NCBI GenBank assembly: GCA_041725935.1
Contig: JBGRQD010000001.1
Span: 310,001 to 374,000 of the forward strand
Length of the DNA stretch: 64,000 nucleotides
From: Marivita sp041725935
GTDB lineage: Bacteria > Pseudomonadota > Alphaproteobacteria > Rhodobacterales > Rhodobacteraceae
Direction of reading: 5' to 3'
Shown here: piece after piece, positions 43,597-52,369 of the stretch
Layout of the letters: each line of letters opens with the position of its first letter
Numbering within the stretch: position 1 is the stretch's first letter
The notes under the pieces: generated by a model
Seen by the model: only the letters and a program-made list of their open reading frames with translations
Told to the model about the DNA's origin: nothing
Database searches by the model: none
Program-made: the position numbers and the translations under genes

Positions 43597-44189
43597 GCGA
43601 TCCCCTCTCGGTCTTTTGCCACATGGTAGTAGGCCCAGAGCGCGCGCGCCGCAACCGATCTCCAAGGGCTCCACGCCTCGGCCATTTGGCGCAGCGGCTT
43701 TTCCTTGGGGCGCTCGGGCAGATCGAACAGCATGCGGGCGCTTTCCTGCAGGGCCAGATCTCCCGGCGCGAACACATCCGCCCGGCCAAGCGAGAACATG
43801 GCGTAGATCTCGGCGGTCCAGACGCCGATGCCGGTCACGGCGGTCAGTGTCTTGATGACCTCGTCATTGGGCGCATCCCGTAGCGCGTCATAGTCGATCG
43901 ATGCTTCGGCCAGTGCACAGGCATAGCGTGCTTTCTGGCGGCTCAGACCCAGATCGCGCAGGCCGTCGTGGTCGAACCGCAACACCGCGTCGGGCGTCAC
44001 CGCGCCTGCCTCTTCGAGCTTGCCCCAGATCGCGCGGGCCGAGGCGACGCTGACCTGCTGGCTGACGATGGCACTGAGCAATTGCGCAAACCCGTCCGGC
44101 TTGCGCCGCAGCGGCAGCGGGCCAGTCTGTGCCAGCGCATGGGCAAAGCGCGGATCGGTCCGCGCCAGCCAGTCGGCGCCTTCGGCCAC
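43593..44189 (-). CDS. DNA-3-methyladenine glycosylase II (AlkA type)
   Basis: A 198-residue HhH-GPD base-excision enzyme that removes alkylated purines. The HhH motif is TAVTGIGVWTAEIYAMFSLG, followed by the catalytic Asp in APGDLALQES; the upstream LLSAIVSQQVSVASARAIW is the family signature. GTG 44189 is preferred because GGAGG lies five bases before it and the length fits stand-alone AlkA; much longer upstream extensions overlap cobK. Operon cobK-alkA-esterase. Confidence 0.9.
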   Translation of the reverse strand: MAEGADWLARTDPRFAHALAQTGPLPLRRKPDGFAQLLSAIVSQQVSVASARAIWGKLEEAGAVTPDAVLRFDHDGLRDLGLSRQKARYACALAEASIDYDALRDAPNDEVIKTLTAVTGIGVWTAEIYAMFSLGRADVFAPGDLALQESARMLFDLPERPKEKPLRQMAEAWSPWRSVAARALWAYYHVAKDREGIA

Positions 44190-44206
44190 GCAAGCCTCCG
44201 TTTCGA

Positions 44207-44947
44207 TCAGCCGTCCAACCACACGCGCTCTCCGATCCAGTCCAGTGCCGCATCGACCGATGCCACCACCGGCCCCGAGGTGATGCGCGGTCGTGCCACC
44301 ATATAGACCGGCAGGCCCAACGCACGGGCTGCGGCGATCTTCGGCCAGCCACCCGGCCCTCCTGCGTTGCGGGTCAGCACAGCGTCGATCCGGAACCTGC
44401 GCATCAGTCCGATCTCCTGCAAAACGGTAAAAGGTGCTGTCCCGTGCAGGTAGCGGCCATGCGCCAGCGGGAACGGATCGGAATGCGCTGTCAGTTGCCG
44501 CACGAAGAGATGCGCGTGGCGCAGCGCCCGCATCTCGCGCAGCGCAGGCCGGCCCAGGGTGACCAGCACGCGAGACCCGGCGGGAATCGCCTGCGCTGCA
44601 TCCCGCGCAGAGCGCAGGGGAACCCAGTGATCCCGCGGCATGGCCTGCCATTCCGGACGCACCAGCGTGACATGCGGCACGCGAGTCTGTGCCGCCACCT
44701 GTGCGCCCAATCTCAGACTGTCCAGATCGCAGGGATGTGGCGCGATCACCAGCGCCTCTGCCGCCTGCACCAGCTCGGACAGAGTTGCGCGGTCCGATCC
44801 AGCCTGCCCTGTCCTCCGGTCCCGCGCAGGCAACCAGAGCCGCGCACACGCACCCAGATGTGCTGCCAGATCACGCGCTTCAGCCGATCCGCCAAGGATC
44901 GCCACAGAGCCGTAGTTCGCCGCATTTGAGCCGTCGAAAACCGTCAT
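44207..44947 (-). CDS. cobK: Precorrin-6A reductase (CobK/CbiJ)
   Basis: A 246-residue cobalamin-pathway reductase using NADPH. The N-terminal VAILGGSAEARDLAAHL and the conserved FPLAHGRYLHGTAPFT and RIDAVLTRNAGGPGG..PKIAAARALGLPVYMVARP segments identify it. Other cob genes are not in the window, so the pathway is dispersed or lies elsewhere. Confidence 0.92.
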   Translation of the reverse strand: MTVFDGSNAANYGSVAILGGSAEARDLAAHLGACARLWLPARDRRTGQAGSDRATLSELVQAAEALVIAPHPCDLDSLRLGAQVAAQTRVPHVTLVRPEWQAMPRDHWVPLRSARDAAQAIPAGSRVLVTLGRPALREMRALRHAHLFVRQLTAHSDPFPLAHGRYLHGTAPFTVLQEIGLMRRFRIDAVLTRNAGGPGGWPKIAAARALGLPVYMVARPRITSGPVVASVDAALDWIGERVWLDG

Positions 44948-45023
44948 TCCAGCTGCTTACAAAACCGCCATTCGGGCGCAGGCACACTTGCAGGAATTTG
45001 AATTTGGGCATACGGCTTGCGAC

Positions 45024-46262
45024 ATGAGCACAATTGACCACGCCTCCCCCGACGACGCCACCGAAAACCGCCGCGCCAAGCGCAATGTGTTTGTCCTGGT
45101 TCTGGCCCAAGCCATCCTTGGCGCGCAAATGCCGATGCTGTTTACGGTGGGCGGTCTGGCCGGGCAGTCGCTGGCGTCAAACATCTGTTTCGCCACGCTG
45201 CCAATCTCGCTGATCGTGCTGGGGTCGATGGTCACGGCCACGCCAATTTCCGCCTTCATGCAGAAATACGGCCGCCGCGCCGGGTTCGCTGTGGGTGCTC
45301 TGGGCGGCGCGCTGGGCGGCGCCATCGGGGCTTACGGGCTTTATATCGCATCCTTCCCGGTCTTCCTGCTAGGCAGCTTCCTGACCGGCATCTACATGTC
45401 GGCACAGGGCTTTTACCGTTTTGCCGCCGCAGACACCGCCACGGATGAATTTCGCCCCAAGGCGATTTCCTATGTCATGGCCGGAGGGCTTGCCGCTGCG
45501 GTGATCGGGCCGCAACTGGTCAAGGGAACCGCGGATTGGTATGTCGTGCCGTTCCTCGGCACCTATCTTGCCGCGATTGCGCTGAACGTCATCGGATCGA
45601 CGCTGTTTCTCTTCCTCGACATTCCGAAACCCAAGGCGCCCCATGCCGACGATCCAAAGGGGCGCACGCGTTTGGAGCTGCTCAAGACGCCGCGCATCGC
45701 CGTGGCGATCATCTGCGCGATGGTGACCTATGCGCTGATGAACCTCGTCATGACCTCCACGCCCTTGGCCGTGGTTGGCTGTGGCTACACCGCCGGGAAT
45801 GCGGCGGACATCGTGTCCGCCCATGTGCTGGCAATGTTCGCGCCGTCCTTCTTTACAGGACACCTGATCGTACGCTTCGGCGTGGAAAAGATCGTCGCCA
45901 CGGGTTTGGTGATTCTTGCCGCAGCGGGGGCTGTCGCCCTGCAGGGCGTTGATATTGCGAACTTCTACATTGCGCTCATTTTGCTGGGCCTTGGCTGGAA
46001 CTTCGGCTTCATCGGCGCGACAGCGATGCTGACCGCAGCGCATGAACCGCACGAGCGCGGCCGGGTGCAGGGCATGAACGATGTGCTGGTCTTCGGCGGT
46101 GTGACCCTCGCCTCGCTGGCCTCGGGAGGCTTGCTCAACTGTTCGGGCGGCACCCCGGTCGAAGGATGGAGCGCGGTGAACATGGCGATGGCGCCGTTCC
46201 TGATGCTGGCGGGTGGCGCGCTGATCTGGCTGATGTTCCAGCCCAAGGAACGGACGATCTGA
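45024..46262 (+). CDS. MFS transporter
   Basis: A 412-residue major-facilitator protein with about twelve hydrophobic helices, the loop QKYGRRAGFAVGAL resembling the MFS motif A, and a central cytoplasmic loop (PKPKAPHADDPKGRTRLELLKTP). It belongs to the branch related to YfcJ-type and riboflavin or drug transporters; substrate unknown. ATG 45024 is chosen because the earlier ATG lies in the cobK promoter. Divergent from cobK. Confidence 0.88.
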   Translation: MSTIDHASPDDATENRRAKRNVFVLVLAQAILGAQMPMLFTVGGLAGQSLASNICFATLPISLIVLGSMVTATPISAFMQKYGRRAGFAVGALGGALGGAIGAYGLYIASFPVFLLGSFLTGIYMSAQGFYRFAAADTATDEFRPKAISYVMAGGLAAAVIGPQLVKGTADWYVVPFLGTYLAAIALNVIGSTLFLFLDIPKPKAPHADDPKGRTRLELLKTPRIAVAIICAMVTYALMNLVMTSTPLAVVGCGYTAGNAADIVSAHVLAMFAPSFFTGHLIVRFGVEKIVATGLVILAAAGAVALQGVDIANFYIALILLGLGWNFGFIGATAMLTAAHEPHERGRVQGMNDVLVFGGVTLASLASGGLLNCSGGTPVEGWSAVNMAMAPFLMLAGGALIWLMFQPKERTI

Positions 46263-46359
46263 TCGCTAAAATGCGACACAGTTTGCCCGGGCGCAGGTAG
46301 CTCTGCGTTAAGACCTTCCATGCATGGTCAAAGCATCTTTCACCAGAACGGTGCCTGCC

Positions 46360-46602
46360 ATGTTTCGATGTTTGCTCTTCGCCCTGCCCCTGCTTGCCGG
46401 ATGCCAGCACTACGACAAGGCCGCGCATTTCGCGGTGGGTGCGGCGGTGTCCCATGTCGTGACGCAGGAAACCGGCAATCCGGCGGCGGGCTGTCTTGCC
46501 GCAATCGGTGTCGGGGTTCTCAAGGAATTGGTCGATGATGTGGGTGATCCGGCGGATATCATCGCCACTGGTCTGGGATGCAGCGTGGCACTTGCGTTCT
46601 GA
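46360..46602 (+). CDS. Small lipoprotein
   Basis: An 80-residue protein. The lipobox LLAGC at residues 9-13 follows a short hydrophobic signal, so the mature protein starts at Cys13. The rest (DKAAHFAVGAAVSHVV, then GNPAAGCLAAIGVGVLKELVDDVGDP) is hydrophobic and glycine-rich. ATG 46360 gives a standard signal; an ATG at 46324 is possible. Function unknown. Confidence 0.75.
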   Translation: MFRCLLFALPLLAGCQHYDKAAHFAVGAAVSHVVTQETGNPAAGCLAAIGVGVLKELVDDVGDPADIIATGLGCSVALAF

Positions 46603-46603
46603 A

Positions 46604-47380
46604 TTACCAGCGCCCGGTTGCGGCCTGCCACATCAGGCGCAGCTTTTTGTACGCTTCGGCTAGGCCAAGCGTACCATCCGCCACGCGGCGCGGGTCGGAC
46701 TTGGCCTGCCGCAGGATCGGAGCCGCCTGCCATGCCGCCAAGGTCACGGGCCGCGCAGCTTCCGGGATCGTGGCACGGGCCTGGCGGGAGTTTACCAAAC
46801 GGTCAAATCCTTGCGCAGCCAAGTCACGCACCGCCTCGGGTCGACCATCTACCAAGGGACGTCGCCCCTGCCGTTCCAACTCGGGCACTGCACGCAGGAA
46901 CTGCGCCAGCCCTGTCGCATAGCCCAGATCGGTCAGCGCTTTGGGCATGGTGCCGCCCAAGGCTTGCGACGCGGCCAGAAGCAGGGAGGCCGATGTGTCT
47001 TCGATATAATTTGAAAATGCCGCCTGATCTTCAAACGGATCGCGATAAACATCCCAGAGCCGCGCCTGCGTCACGCGCTGCAATTGCCGCGCGGCCTCGG
47101 CGTCCAGCACATGCGCAAGCGAGGTCACAACCTCGTGCCGCCGCACCAGACCACCCGAGGCAATCTCTTCCAGCGCATCGGTCCACCATTGCAGCCGCAT
47201 CTCGGCGATGATCGCTTCCTGCGTCAGCCACGGCGCGCGCGACACCTCGACGTTGAAGGCGTAGATCGGGAACAGCACCTTGCGCGCCTCGACCGGGGCC
47301 GCCATCGTCGCGGCGAACCGGTCCGGATCGCCCCGTTCGACCAGCTGCGCACAGGCGATTAGGTCGGCATCGAAACTCAT
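46604..47380 (-). CDS. Squalene/phytoene synthase-like protein (NDUFAF6 type)
   Basis: A 258-residue protein with the trans-isoprenyl diphosphate synthase fold. The two Asp-rich motifs that bind diphosphate-magnesium in real phytoene or squalene synthases are degraded: the first reads WWTDALEEI and the second region reads QFLRAVPEL instead of the usual N-L-x-RD pattern. This is the character of NDUFAF6, the mitochondrial complex I assembly factor of alphaproteobacterial descent, so a non-enzymatic role in complex I assembly is the best guess. Its start overlaps the cimA stop, so it follows cimA in the same transcript. Confidence 0.8.
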   Translation of the reverse strand: MSFDADLIACAQLVERGDPDRFAATMAAPVEARKVLFPIYAFNVEVSRAPWLTQEAIIAEMRLQWWTDALEEIASGGLVRRHEVVTSLAHVLDAEAARQLQRVTQARLWDVYRDPFEDQAAFSNYIEDTSASLLLAASQALGGTMPKALTDLGYATGLAQFLRAVPELERQGRRPLVDGRPEAVRDLAAQGFDRLVNSRQARATIPEAARPVTLAAWQAAPILRQAKSDPRRVADGTLGLAEAYKKLRLMWQAATGRW

Positions 47381-48996
47381 GCCGGCTGCACATCCCGCAC
47401 CAGTTTCCAGCGCACCGCATCCAGCAGCGCCTCGAAAGACGCGTCGATGATGTTGGCGCTCACCCCAACGGTGGACCAGCGCCGTCCCTGCCCGTCCTCA
47501 CTGTCGATGATGACGCGGGTCACGGCCTCGGTGCCGCCTTGGGTGATGCGCACCTTGAAGTCGACCAGCCGCAGATCGTCGATCACATCCTGATAGGGCC
47601 CCAGATCCTTGGCCAGCGCCTTGGACAGCGCGTTCACCGGACCGCGATCATTGCCCAGCTCGTCCATCGACTCACTGACCGACAGCTTCTTTTCCTCGCC
47701 GACCTTGACCACGACGACAGCCTCGGAATGCGAGATCATCTTGTTGTATTTGTTCTTGCGACGCTCGACCGTGACGCGGTAGCGCTTGACCTCGAAGAAT
47801 TCGGGCAATTGGCCCAGTTCGTCGCGCGCCAGCAATTCAAAGCTCGCCTGTGCCGTGTCGTAGGAATAGCCTTCAGATTCGCGCGCCTTGATCCGGTCGA
47901 GGATGCGGGCCAGCGCCGGGTCCTTGTCCGGCACCTCGATCCCCGCCTCGGCCAATCGGCGGCGCAGGTTCGACTGGCCCGCCTGATTGGACATCGGGAT
48001 GATGCGGCGATTGCCCACCAGACCGGGCTCGATATGTTCGTAGGTCGAGGGGTCCTTGAGGATCGCGCTGGCATGCAGCCCGGCCTTGTGGGCAAAGGCG
48101 GACGACCCGACATAGGCCGACTGCTTGAGCGGGACGCGGTTGAGGATTTCGTCCAGCATGCGGCTGATCCGCGTCATGCCTTCAAGCGCCGCAACCGTGA
48201 CGCCGGTCTCAAAGGTGCTGGCGTAAGGTTCCTTGAGCAACAGCGTGGGGATCAGCGCCGTCAGGTTCGCGTTGCCGCAGCGTTCGCCCAGACCGTTCAG
48301 CGTGCCCTGGATCTGCCGCGCGCCCGCATCGACAGCAGCGAGTGTGGCTGCAATGGCCATTTCGGTGTCGTTGTGGGTGTGGATGCCGACACGGTCGCCG
48401 GGAATACCCGAGGCGATCACGGCTTCGGTGATCCGGCCCACCTCGGATGGCAGCGTGCCACCATTGGTGTCGCAGAGCACGACCCAGCGCGCGCCCGCGT
48501 CATGGGCCGCGTGCAGGCAGGTCAGCGCGTAGTCGGGATTGGCTTTGTAGCCGTCAAAAAAGTGTTCCGCGTCGAACAGCGCCTCGCGTTTTTGCGACAC
48601 GATATGCGCAACCGAGGCGCGGATGTTTTCGACGTTTTCGTCCAGCGTGATGCCAAGGGCGGCGGTGACGTGAAAATCATGGGTCTTGCCGACAAGGCAG
48701 ACCGATTTTGTGCCCGCGTTCATCACAGCCGCCAGCACGTCGTCGTTTTCCGCCGACCGGCCCGCCCGTTTGGTCATGCCAAATGCGGTGACGGTGGCCT
48801 TAGTGTGCCCGACCTCATCGAAAAACGCGGAGTCCGTGGGGTTCGCCCCCGGCCAACCGCCTTCGATATAGTCGATGCCAAGCGCGTCGAGCGCCTCGAC
48901 GATGCGGAGTTTCTCGGGTGTCGAGAATTGCACGCCCTGCGTCTGCTGCCCGTCGCGCAGCGTGGTGTCGTAGAGGGTCAGGCGGGTTTTGGTCAT
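47377..48996 (-). CDS. cimA: (R)-citramalate synthase
   Basis: A 539-residue enzyme that condenses pyruvate and acetyl-CoA to citramalate, opening the threonine-independent isoleucine route. The HMGL-like TIM barrel has YDTTLRDGQQTQGVQF with the catalytic Arg-Asp, GIHTHNDTEMAIA for metal binding and GTLNGLGERCGNANL; the C-terminal LeuA dimerisation and allosteric domain starts near residue 400. The length and RDGQQTQGVQFS motif separate it from LeuA and homocitrate synthase. It sits 187 bases after cysS on the same strand. Confidence 0.94.
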   Translation of the reverse strand: MTKTRLTLYDTTLRDGQQTQGVQFSTPEKLRIVEALDALGIDYIEGGWPGANPTDSAFFDEVGHTKATVTAFGMTKRAGRSAENDDVLAAVMNAGTKSVCLVGKTHDFHVTAALGITLDENVENIRASVAHIVSQKREALFDAEHFFDGYKANPDYALTCLHAAHDAGARWVVLCDTNGGTLPSEVGRITEAVIASGIPGDRVGIHTHNDTEMAIAATLAAVDAGARQIQGTLNGLGERCGNANLTALIPTLLLKEPYASTFETGVTVAALEGMTRISRMLDEILNRVPLKQSAYVGSSAFAHKAGLHASAILKDPSTYEHIEPGLVGNRRIIPMSNQAGQSNLRRRLAEAGIEVPDKDPALARILDRIKARESEGYSYDTAQASFELLARDELGQLPEFFEVKRYRVTVERRKNKYNKMISHSEAVVVVKVGEEKKLSVSESMDELGNDRGPVNALSKALAKDLGPYQDVIDDLRLVDFKVRITQGGTEAVTRVIIDSEDGQGRRWSTVGVSANIIDASFEALLDAVRWKLVRDVQPA

Positions 48997-49015
48997 GAGT
49001 TGGCCTTTGTGCAGA

Positions 49016-49160
49016 GGGCCGCGCCCGACCCTGGGTGGGCGCAGCTGTCGTTCGAATGTTGCGAGGCAACGTCACGCGCATGACGGTGGTTCGGAGCAAG
49101 CGGATAGCCAAAGCGCCCTCCCTGGGGGAGGGTCGGGCGCGGCCCGGCGTGCCGCCGGGC
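49016..49160. repeat. Intergenic palindrome cluster between cysS and cimA
   Basis: GGGCCGCGCCCGACCCT (49016-49032) and its exact reverse complement (49129-49145) flank about 96 bases. Next to the right arm are two smaller perfect hairpins: CCCTCCC/GGGAGGG (49116-49132) and GCCCGGCG/CGCCGGGC (49142-49160). These GC-rich palindromes resemble multi-copy intergenic repeats of Roseobacter genomes; in the cysS-cimA transcript they would form strong stem-loops. Confidence 0.7.
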
Positions 49161-49183
49161 GCAATGGTTCGAGCGGAGCGCCA

Positions 49184-50566
49184 TTACAAGCGCTCCAGCT
49201 TTGCCGCATCAAAGCCCGTTCCCGGGACCAACTCGACACCAGCCTTGGAAATGCGCACTTCGACACCAGCCTCGGTCAGCGCGTTTTTTATCGCATCGAC
49301 TGCAGAGAAGTCTTTGGTCTCCATGGCCGTTTCGCGCAGAGACGCGAGGCGATCCGCGTAAGTGGACAGATCGACACTCACACTGTCCCAGCCGCCAAGG
49401 TCATCTGTCAGCAGGCCAATCATGCGTGCCCCGGCCAAAAGCCCGGCTGCATCACCGTCCCCAGCCAGCTTGTGCAAAACTGAAATCGCTCCGGCGGTAT
49501 TCAGATCATCAGACAGAGTATCGACGATCTCAGGAGAGACCTGACCCTGAGCAACCCCATCCGTCAACGCCCTCCACTTACGCAAAGTCGCTTCGGCCTC
49601 TTCGCGCTTCTTCTCCGTCCAATCCATCGGCTTGCGGTAATGCGTGCTAAGAAACACGAACCGGATCACCTCGCCCGGCACGCCCTGATCCAGCAAATCC
49701 CGTACGGTAAAGAAATTGCCCAGAGACTTGGACATCTTCTTGCCCTCGACCTGCAACATCTCGTTGTGCAGCCAGTAGCGGGCAAAGCCGTGGCCTGCGC
49801 ATTTGCTCTGCGCGATCTCGTTCTCGTGGTGCGGGAACATCAGGTCGTTGCCGCCGCCGTGGATGTCGAACGCCTCACCCAACAACTCATGCGCCATGGC
49901 AGAGCACTCGATGTGCCAGCCGGGTCGGCCCCTTCCCCACGGGCTGTCCCATCCGGGCAGATCATCGGTCGACGGTTTCCAGAGCACGAAATCCATCGGG
50001 TTGCGCTTGTAGGGCGCGACCTCGACCCGCGCTCCGGCGATCATGTCATCGACGGAACGGCCCGACAGTTTGCCGTAGCCTTCGGGCCAGCTGTCAACCG
50101 CGAAGAGCGCATGGCCTTCGGCGGCATAGGCGTGACCCTTGGCGATCAGGTCTTCGATGAACGCGATCATCTGGTCCACATATTGAGTCGCGCGAGGCTC
50201 GTGATCGGGGCGCAATGCTCCAAGCGCGTCCATGTCGGCGTGATACCAGCTGATCGTCTCGTCCGAGCGTTCACGGATCAGGTCTTCAAGCGTTCCGTCC
50301 GCCCCTGCCGCGCGGCGTTTCTGTGCGGTCTCGTTGATGCGGTCATCCACATCGGTGAAGTTGCGCACATAGGTGACGTGATCCGCGCCGTAGACATGAC
50401 GCAGCAGACGGTAGAGCACGTCGAACACGATCACCGGGCGCGCATTTCCGAGATGCGCACGATCATAAACGGTGGGCCCGCACACATACATCCGCACGTT
50501 TTCCGGGTCGAGAGGCACGAAGTCCTCTTTCTGGCGCGTGGCGGTATTGGTCAGTCGAATGGTCAT
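49184..50566 (-). CDS. cysS: Cysteinyl-tRNA synthetase
   Basis: A 460-residue class I synthetase. The HIGH-type motif lies in CGPTVYDRAHLGNAR, the zinc ligands in the GWHIECSAMAHELLG and GGGNDLMFPHHENE segments, and the KMSKS motif in KKMSKSLGNFF. ATG 50566 has GAGGAGC upstream and begins the conserved MTIRLTNTATR; an earlier start adds 15 residues without support. The 5' leader includes a 9-bp inverted repeat next to the ribosome site. Confidence 0.97.
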   Translation of the reverse strand: MTIRLTNTATRQKEDFVPLDPENVRMYVCGPTVYDRAHLGNARPVIVFDVLYRLLRHVYGADHVTYVRNFTDVDDRINETAQKRRAAGADGTLEDLIRERSDETISWYHADMDALGALRPDHEPRATQYVDQMIAFIEDLIAKGHAYAAEGHALFAVDSWPEGYGKLSGRSVDDMIAGARVEVAPYKRNPMDFVLWKPSTDDLPGWDSPWGRGRPGWHIECSAMAHELLGEAFDIHGGGNDLMFPHHENEIAQSKCAGHGFARYWLHNEMLQVEGKKMSKSLGNFFTVRDLLDQGVPGEVIRFVFLSTHYRKPMDWTEKKREEAEATLRKWRALTDGVAQGQVSPEIVDTLSDDLNTAGAISVLHKLAGDGDAAGLLAGARMIGLLTDDLGGWDSVSVDLSTYADRLASLRETAMETKDFSAVDAIKNALTEAGVEVRISKAGVELVPGTGFDAAKLERL

Positions 50567-50577
50567 GGATGCTCCTC

Positions 50578-50640
50578 GCGGGCCGGATTGCGGCGGGAGT
50601 AGCAACTTCACTTCGATATGGGAATAGAAGACCGGCCCGC
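50578..50640 (-). promoter_or_regulatory. Leader inverted repeat upstream of cysS
   Basis: GCGGGCCGG (50578-50586) and CCGGCCCGC (50632-50640) are exact reverse complements separated by 45 bases. The stem ends one base from the cysS Shine-Dalgarno sequence, so folding might modulate translation. Confidence 0.35.
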
Positions 50641-50800
50641 CAGATGGATTAGCGGATGATGCAGCAAAGGGGTGTTGCGATACGGTTCATGAAAGCCGGG
50701 TAGCCGGATTTGGTGCACCCGTCAAGAATGGCGTCGCTTCGATCTGGACTTTGTGCCCAAAGCTCTGGCAGGTGTTGGACCAAACCGGTCGGAGGTCTTC

Positions 50801-51982
50801 ATGCCCACATTGTCGCAACGCATCACCACGCTCAACGGGGACGGATCGGACGGGTGGGACGTGTTCTACCGCGCCCGCGCCATGATGGAGGCCGGCGTGG
50901 CCGTGACCGAGCTGACCATTGGCGAGCATGACATCGGCACCGATCCGTCGATCCTGCGCGCGATGTATGACAGTGCCAGGGGCGGCCATACCGGCTATGC
51001 GATTGTCCCCGGTATCAGCGACTTGCGCGATGCGGTGGCAGCACGGGTGCAGGCGCAGTCGGGTGTGTCGACGCGCCGCGAGAACGTGTTGATCACGCCG
51101 GGCGGACAGGCAGGGCTCTTCGCGGCGCATATTGCGGTGTGCAATCCGGGCGATGTGGGCCTGATCGTCGATCCCTATTACGCGACCTATCCCGGTGTCG
51201 TGCGGTCGGCGGGCGCTCAGCCGCGCGTGGTGGCCACGCGCTCTTCGCAGGGCTTCCTGCCGGAGCGGACCGCGCTGGAGGCGGCAAGCGAGGGTGCGGC
51301 ATCGCTGCTTATCAATACGCCGAACAACCCCACCGGCGCGGTCTATCCGCGTGCCACCTTGCAGGACATCGCGGACGTGGTGACCGCGCGGGACATGTGG
51401 CTGATCTCGGACGAGGTCTATGACAGCCAGGTCTGGGAGGGCGCCCATCTGAGCCCGCGCGCCCTGCCCCAGATGGCCGAGCGCACGCTGGTAATCGGGT
51501 CGATGTCGAAAAGCCACGCCATGACCGGCAGCCGCATCGGCTGGATCGTCGGGCCGGAAGAGGTCATCACCTGTCTTGTCGATCTGGCGACCAACACCAC
51601 CTACGGCGTCCCGGGGTATATTCAGGACGCCGCTCTGTTCGCCTTGCAGGCGGGTGCCGGGCTGGAGGTGCAGGTGGCCGAACCGTTCCGGCGGCGGCGC
51701 GCGATCGCGGAGCGGGTTCTGGCGGCTCAGGACGTGGTGCGGATGATCCCGGCGCAGGGCGCGATGTATGTCATGCTGGACGTGCGCGGCACCGGGATGA
51801 GCGGTGAGGGCTTTGCCAACGCCCTGCTTGACGCGCATCACATCGCGGTCATGCCGGGCGAGAGTTTCGGTGCCTCGGCCGCCGGGCATGTGCGGGTTGC
51901 AATGACGCTGGAGGACAGCCGCTTCGAGGCGGCGCTCCGCACGCTGTGTGGCTTTGCTGCCAGACTGGCACAGGCCGCGTGA
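50801..51982 (+). CDS. Class I/II pyridoxal-phosphate aminotransferase
   Basis: A 393-residue aspartate-aminotransferase-fold enzyme. Characteristic parts are LTIGEHDIGTDPSIL, GYAIVPGISDLRDAV, INTPNNPTGAVYP, SDEVYDS and the PLP lysine in SMSKSHAMTGSRIGW. GGAGG lies five bases before ATG 50801. The amino-acid substrate cannot be decided. The stop overlaps the TfoX gene as TGATG. Confidence 0.9.
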   Translation: MPTLSQRITTLNGDGSDGWDVFYRARAMMEAGVAVTELTIGEHDIGTDPSILRAMYDSARGGHTGYAIVPGISDLRDAVAARVQAQSGVSTRRENVLITPGGQAGLFAAHIAVCNPGDVGLIVDPYYATYPGVVRSAGAQPRVVATRSSQGFLPERTALEAASEGAASLLINTPNNPTGAVYPRATLQDIADVVTARDMWLISDEVYDSQVWEGAHLSPRALPQMAERTLVIGSMSKSHAMTGSRIGWIVGPEEVITCLVDLATNTTYGVPGYIQDAALFALQAGAGLEVQVAEPFRRRRAIAERVLAAQDVVRMIPAQGAMYVMLDVRGTGMSGEGFANALLDAHHIAVMPGESFGASAAGHVRVAMTLEDSRFEAALRTLCGFAARLAQAA

Positions 51983-52320
51983 TGTCCGAGCCGGTCTCGT
52001 CGATCCGCAACCTCGGCCCCACGATGGAAGAGGCCTGCGCCAGGGCGGGGATCGGATCGGCGGAGGCGCTGCGCGAAATGGGCGCGGACGAGGCCTACCG
52101 GCGTCTGTTGCTCTCGGGCATGCGGCCGCATTTCATTGGCTACTACGTGCTGGTGATGGGATTGCAGGGACGGCCGTGGAACGATTGCAAGGGTGCGGAA
52201 AAGACCGCGTTGCGGGTCCGGTTCGATGCACTCAAGGCCGAATTGGCAGGTCGCAGCGAGGCTGTGCCCATGGGGATCGAGCGGTTTCTGGACCAGATCG
52301 GCGTGGTTGCAAAAAAGTAA
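51982..52320 (+). CDS. TfoX C-terminal-domain protein
   Basis: A 112-residue protein containing only the C-terminal TfoX domain: SIRNLGPTMEEACARAGIGSAEALREMGADEAY and LVMGLQGRPWNDC. Full TfoX/Sxy proteins regulate competence; the stand-alone domain is of unknown role. It is translationally coupled to the aminotransferase. Confidence 0.85.
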   Translation: MSEPVSSIRNLGPTMEEACARAGIGSAEALREMGADEAYRRLLLSGMRPHFIGYYVLVMGLQGRPWNDCKGAEKTALRVRFDALKAELAGRSEAVPMGIERFLDQIGVVAKK

Positions 52321-52343
52321 GCCGGGCAGAAGCCCGGCCTACG
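52321..52343 (+). repeat. REP-like hairpin, copy 1
   Basis: GCCGGGC and GCCCGGC around a 4-base loop, then ctacg, begin directly after the tfoX-type stop. A run of five T follows three bases later, so this copy may also end the aminotransferase-tfoX transcript. It differs by one base in 23 from the copy at 54853. Confidence 0.7.
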
Positions 52344-52369
52344 CATTTTTATGATGTCGAAAAGGTGGC

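Noticed and set aside
46604..47380. Phytoene synthase for carotenoid production
   Set aside because: Both Asp-rich catalytic motifs are degraded and no crt genes are adjacent.
49016..49160. tRNA gene suggested by the ggttcgagc-like string near 49163
   Set aside because: No acceptor stem, D-arm or anticodon arm can be drawn around it; the string is part of a GC-rich palindrome cluster.
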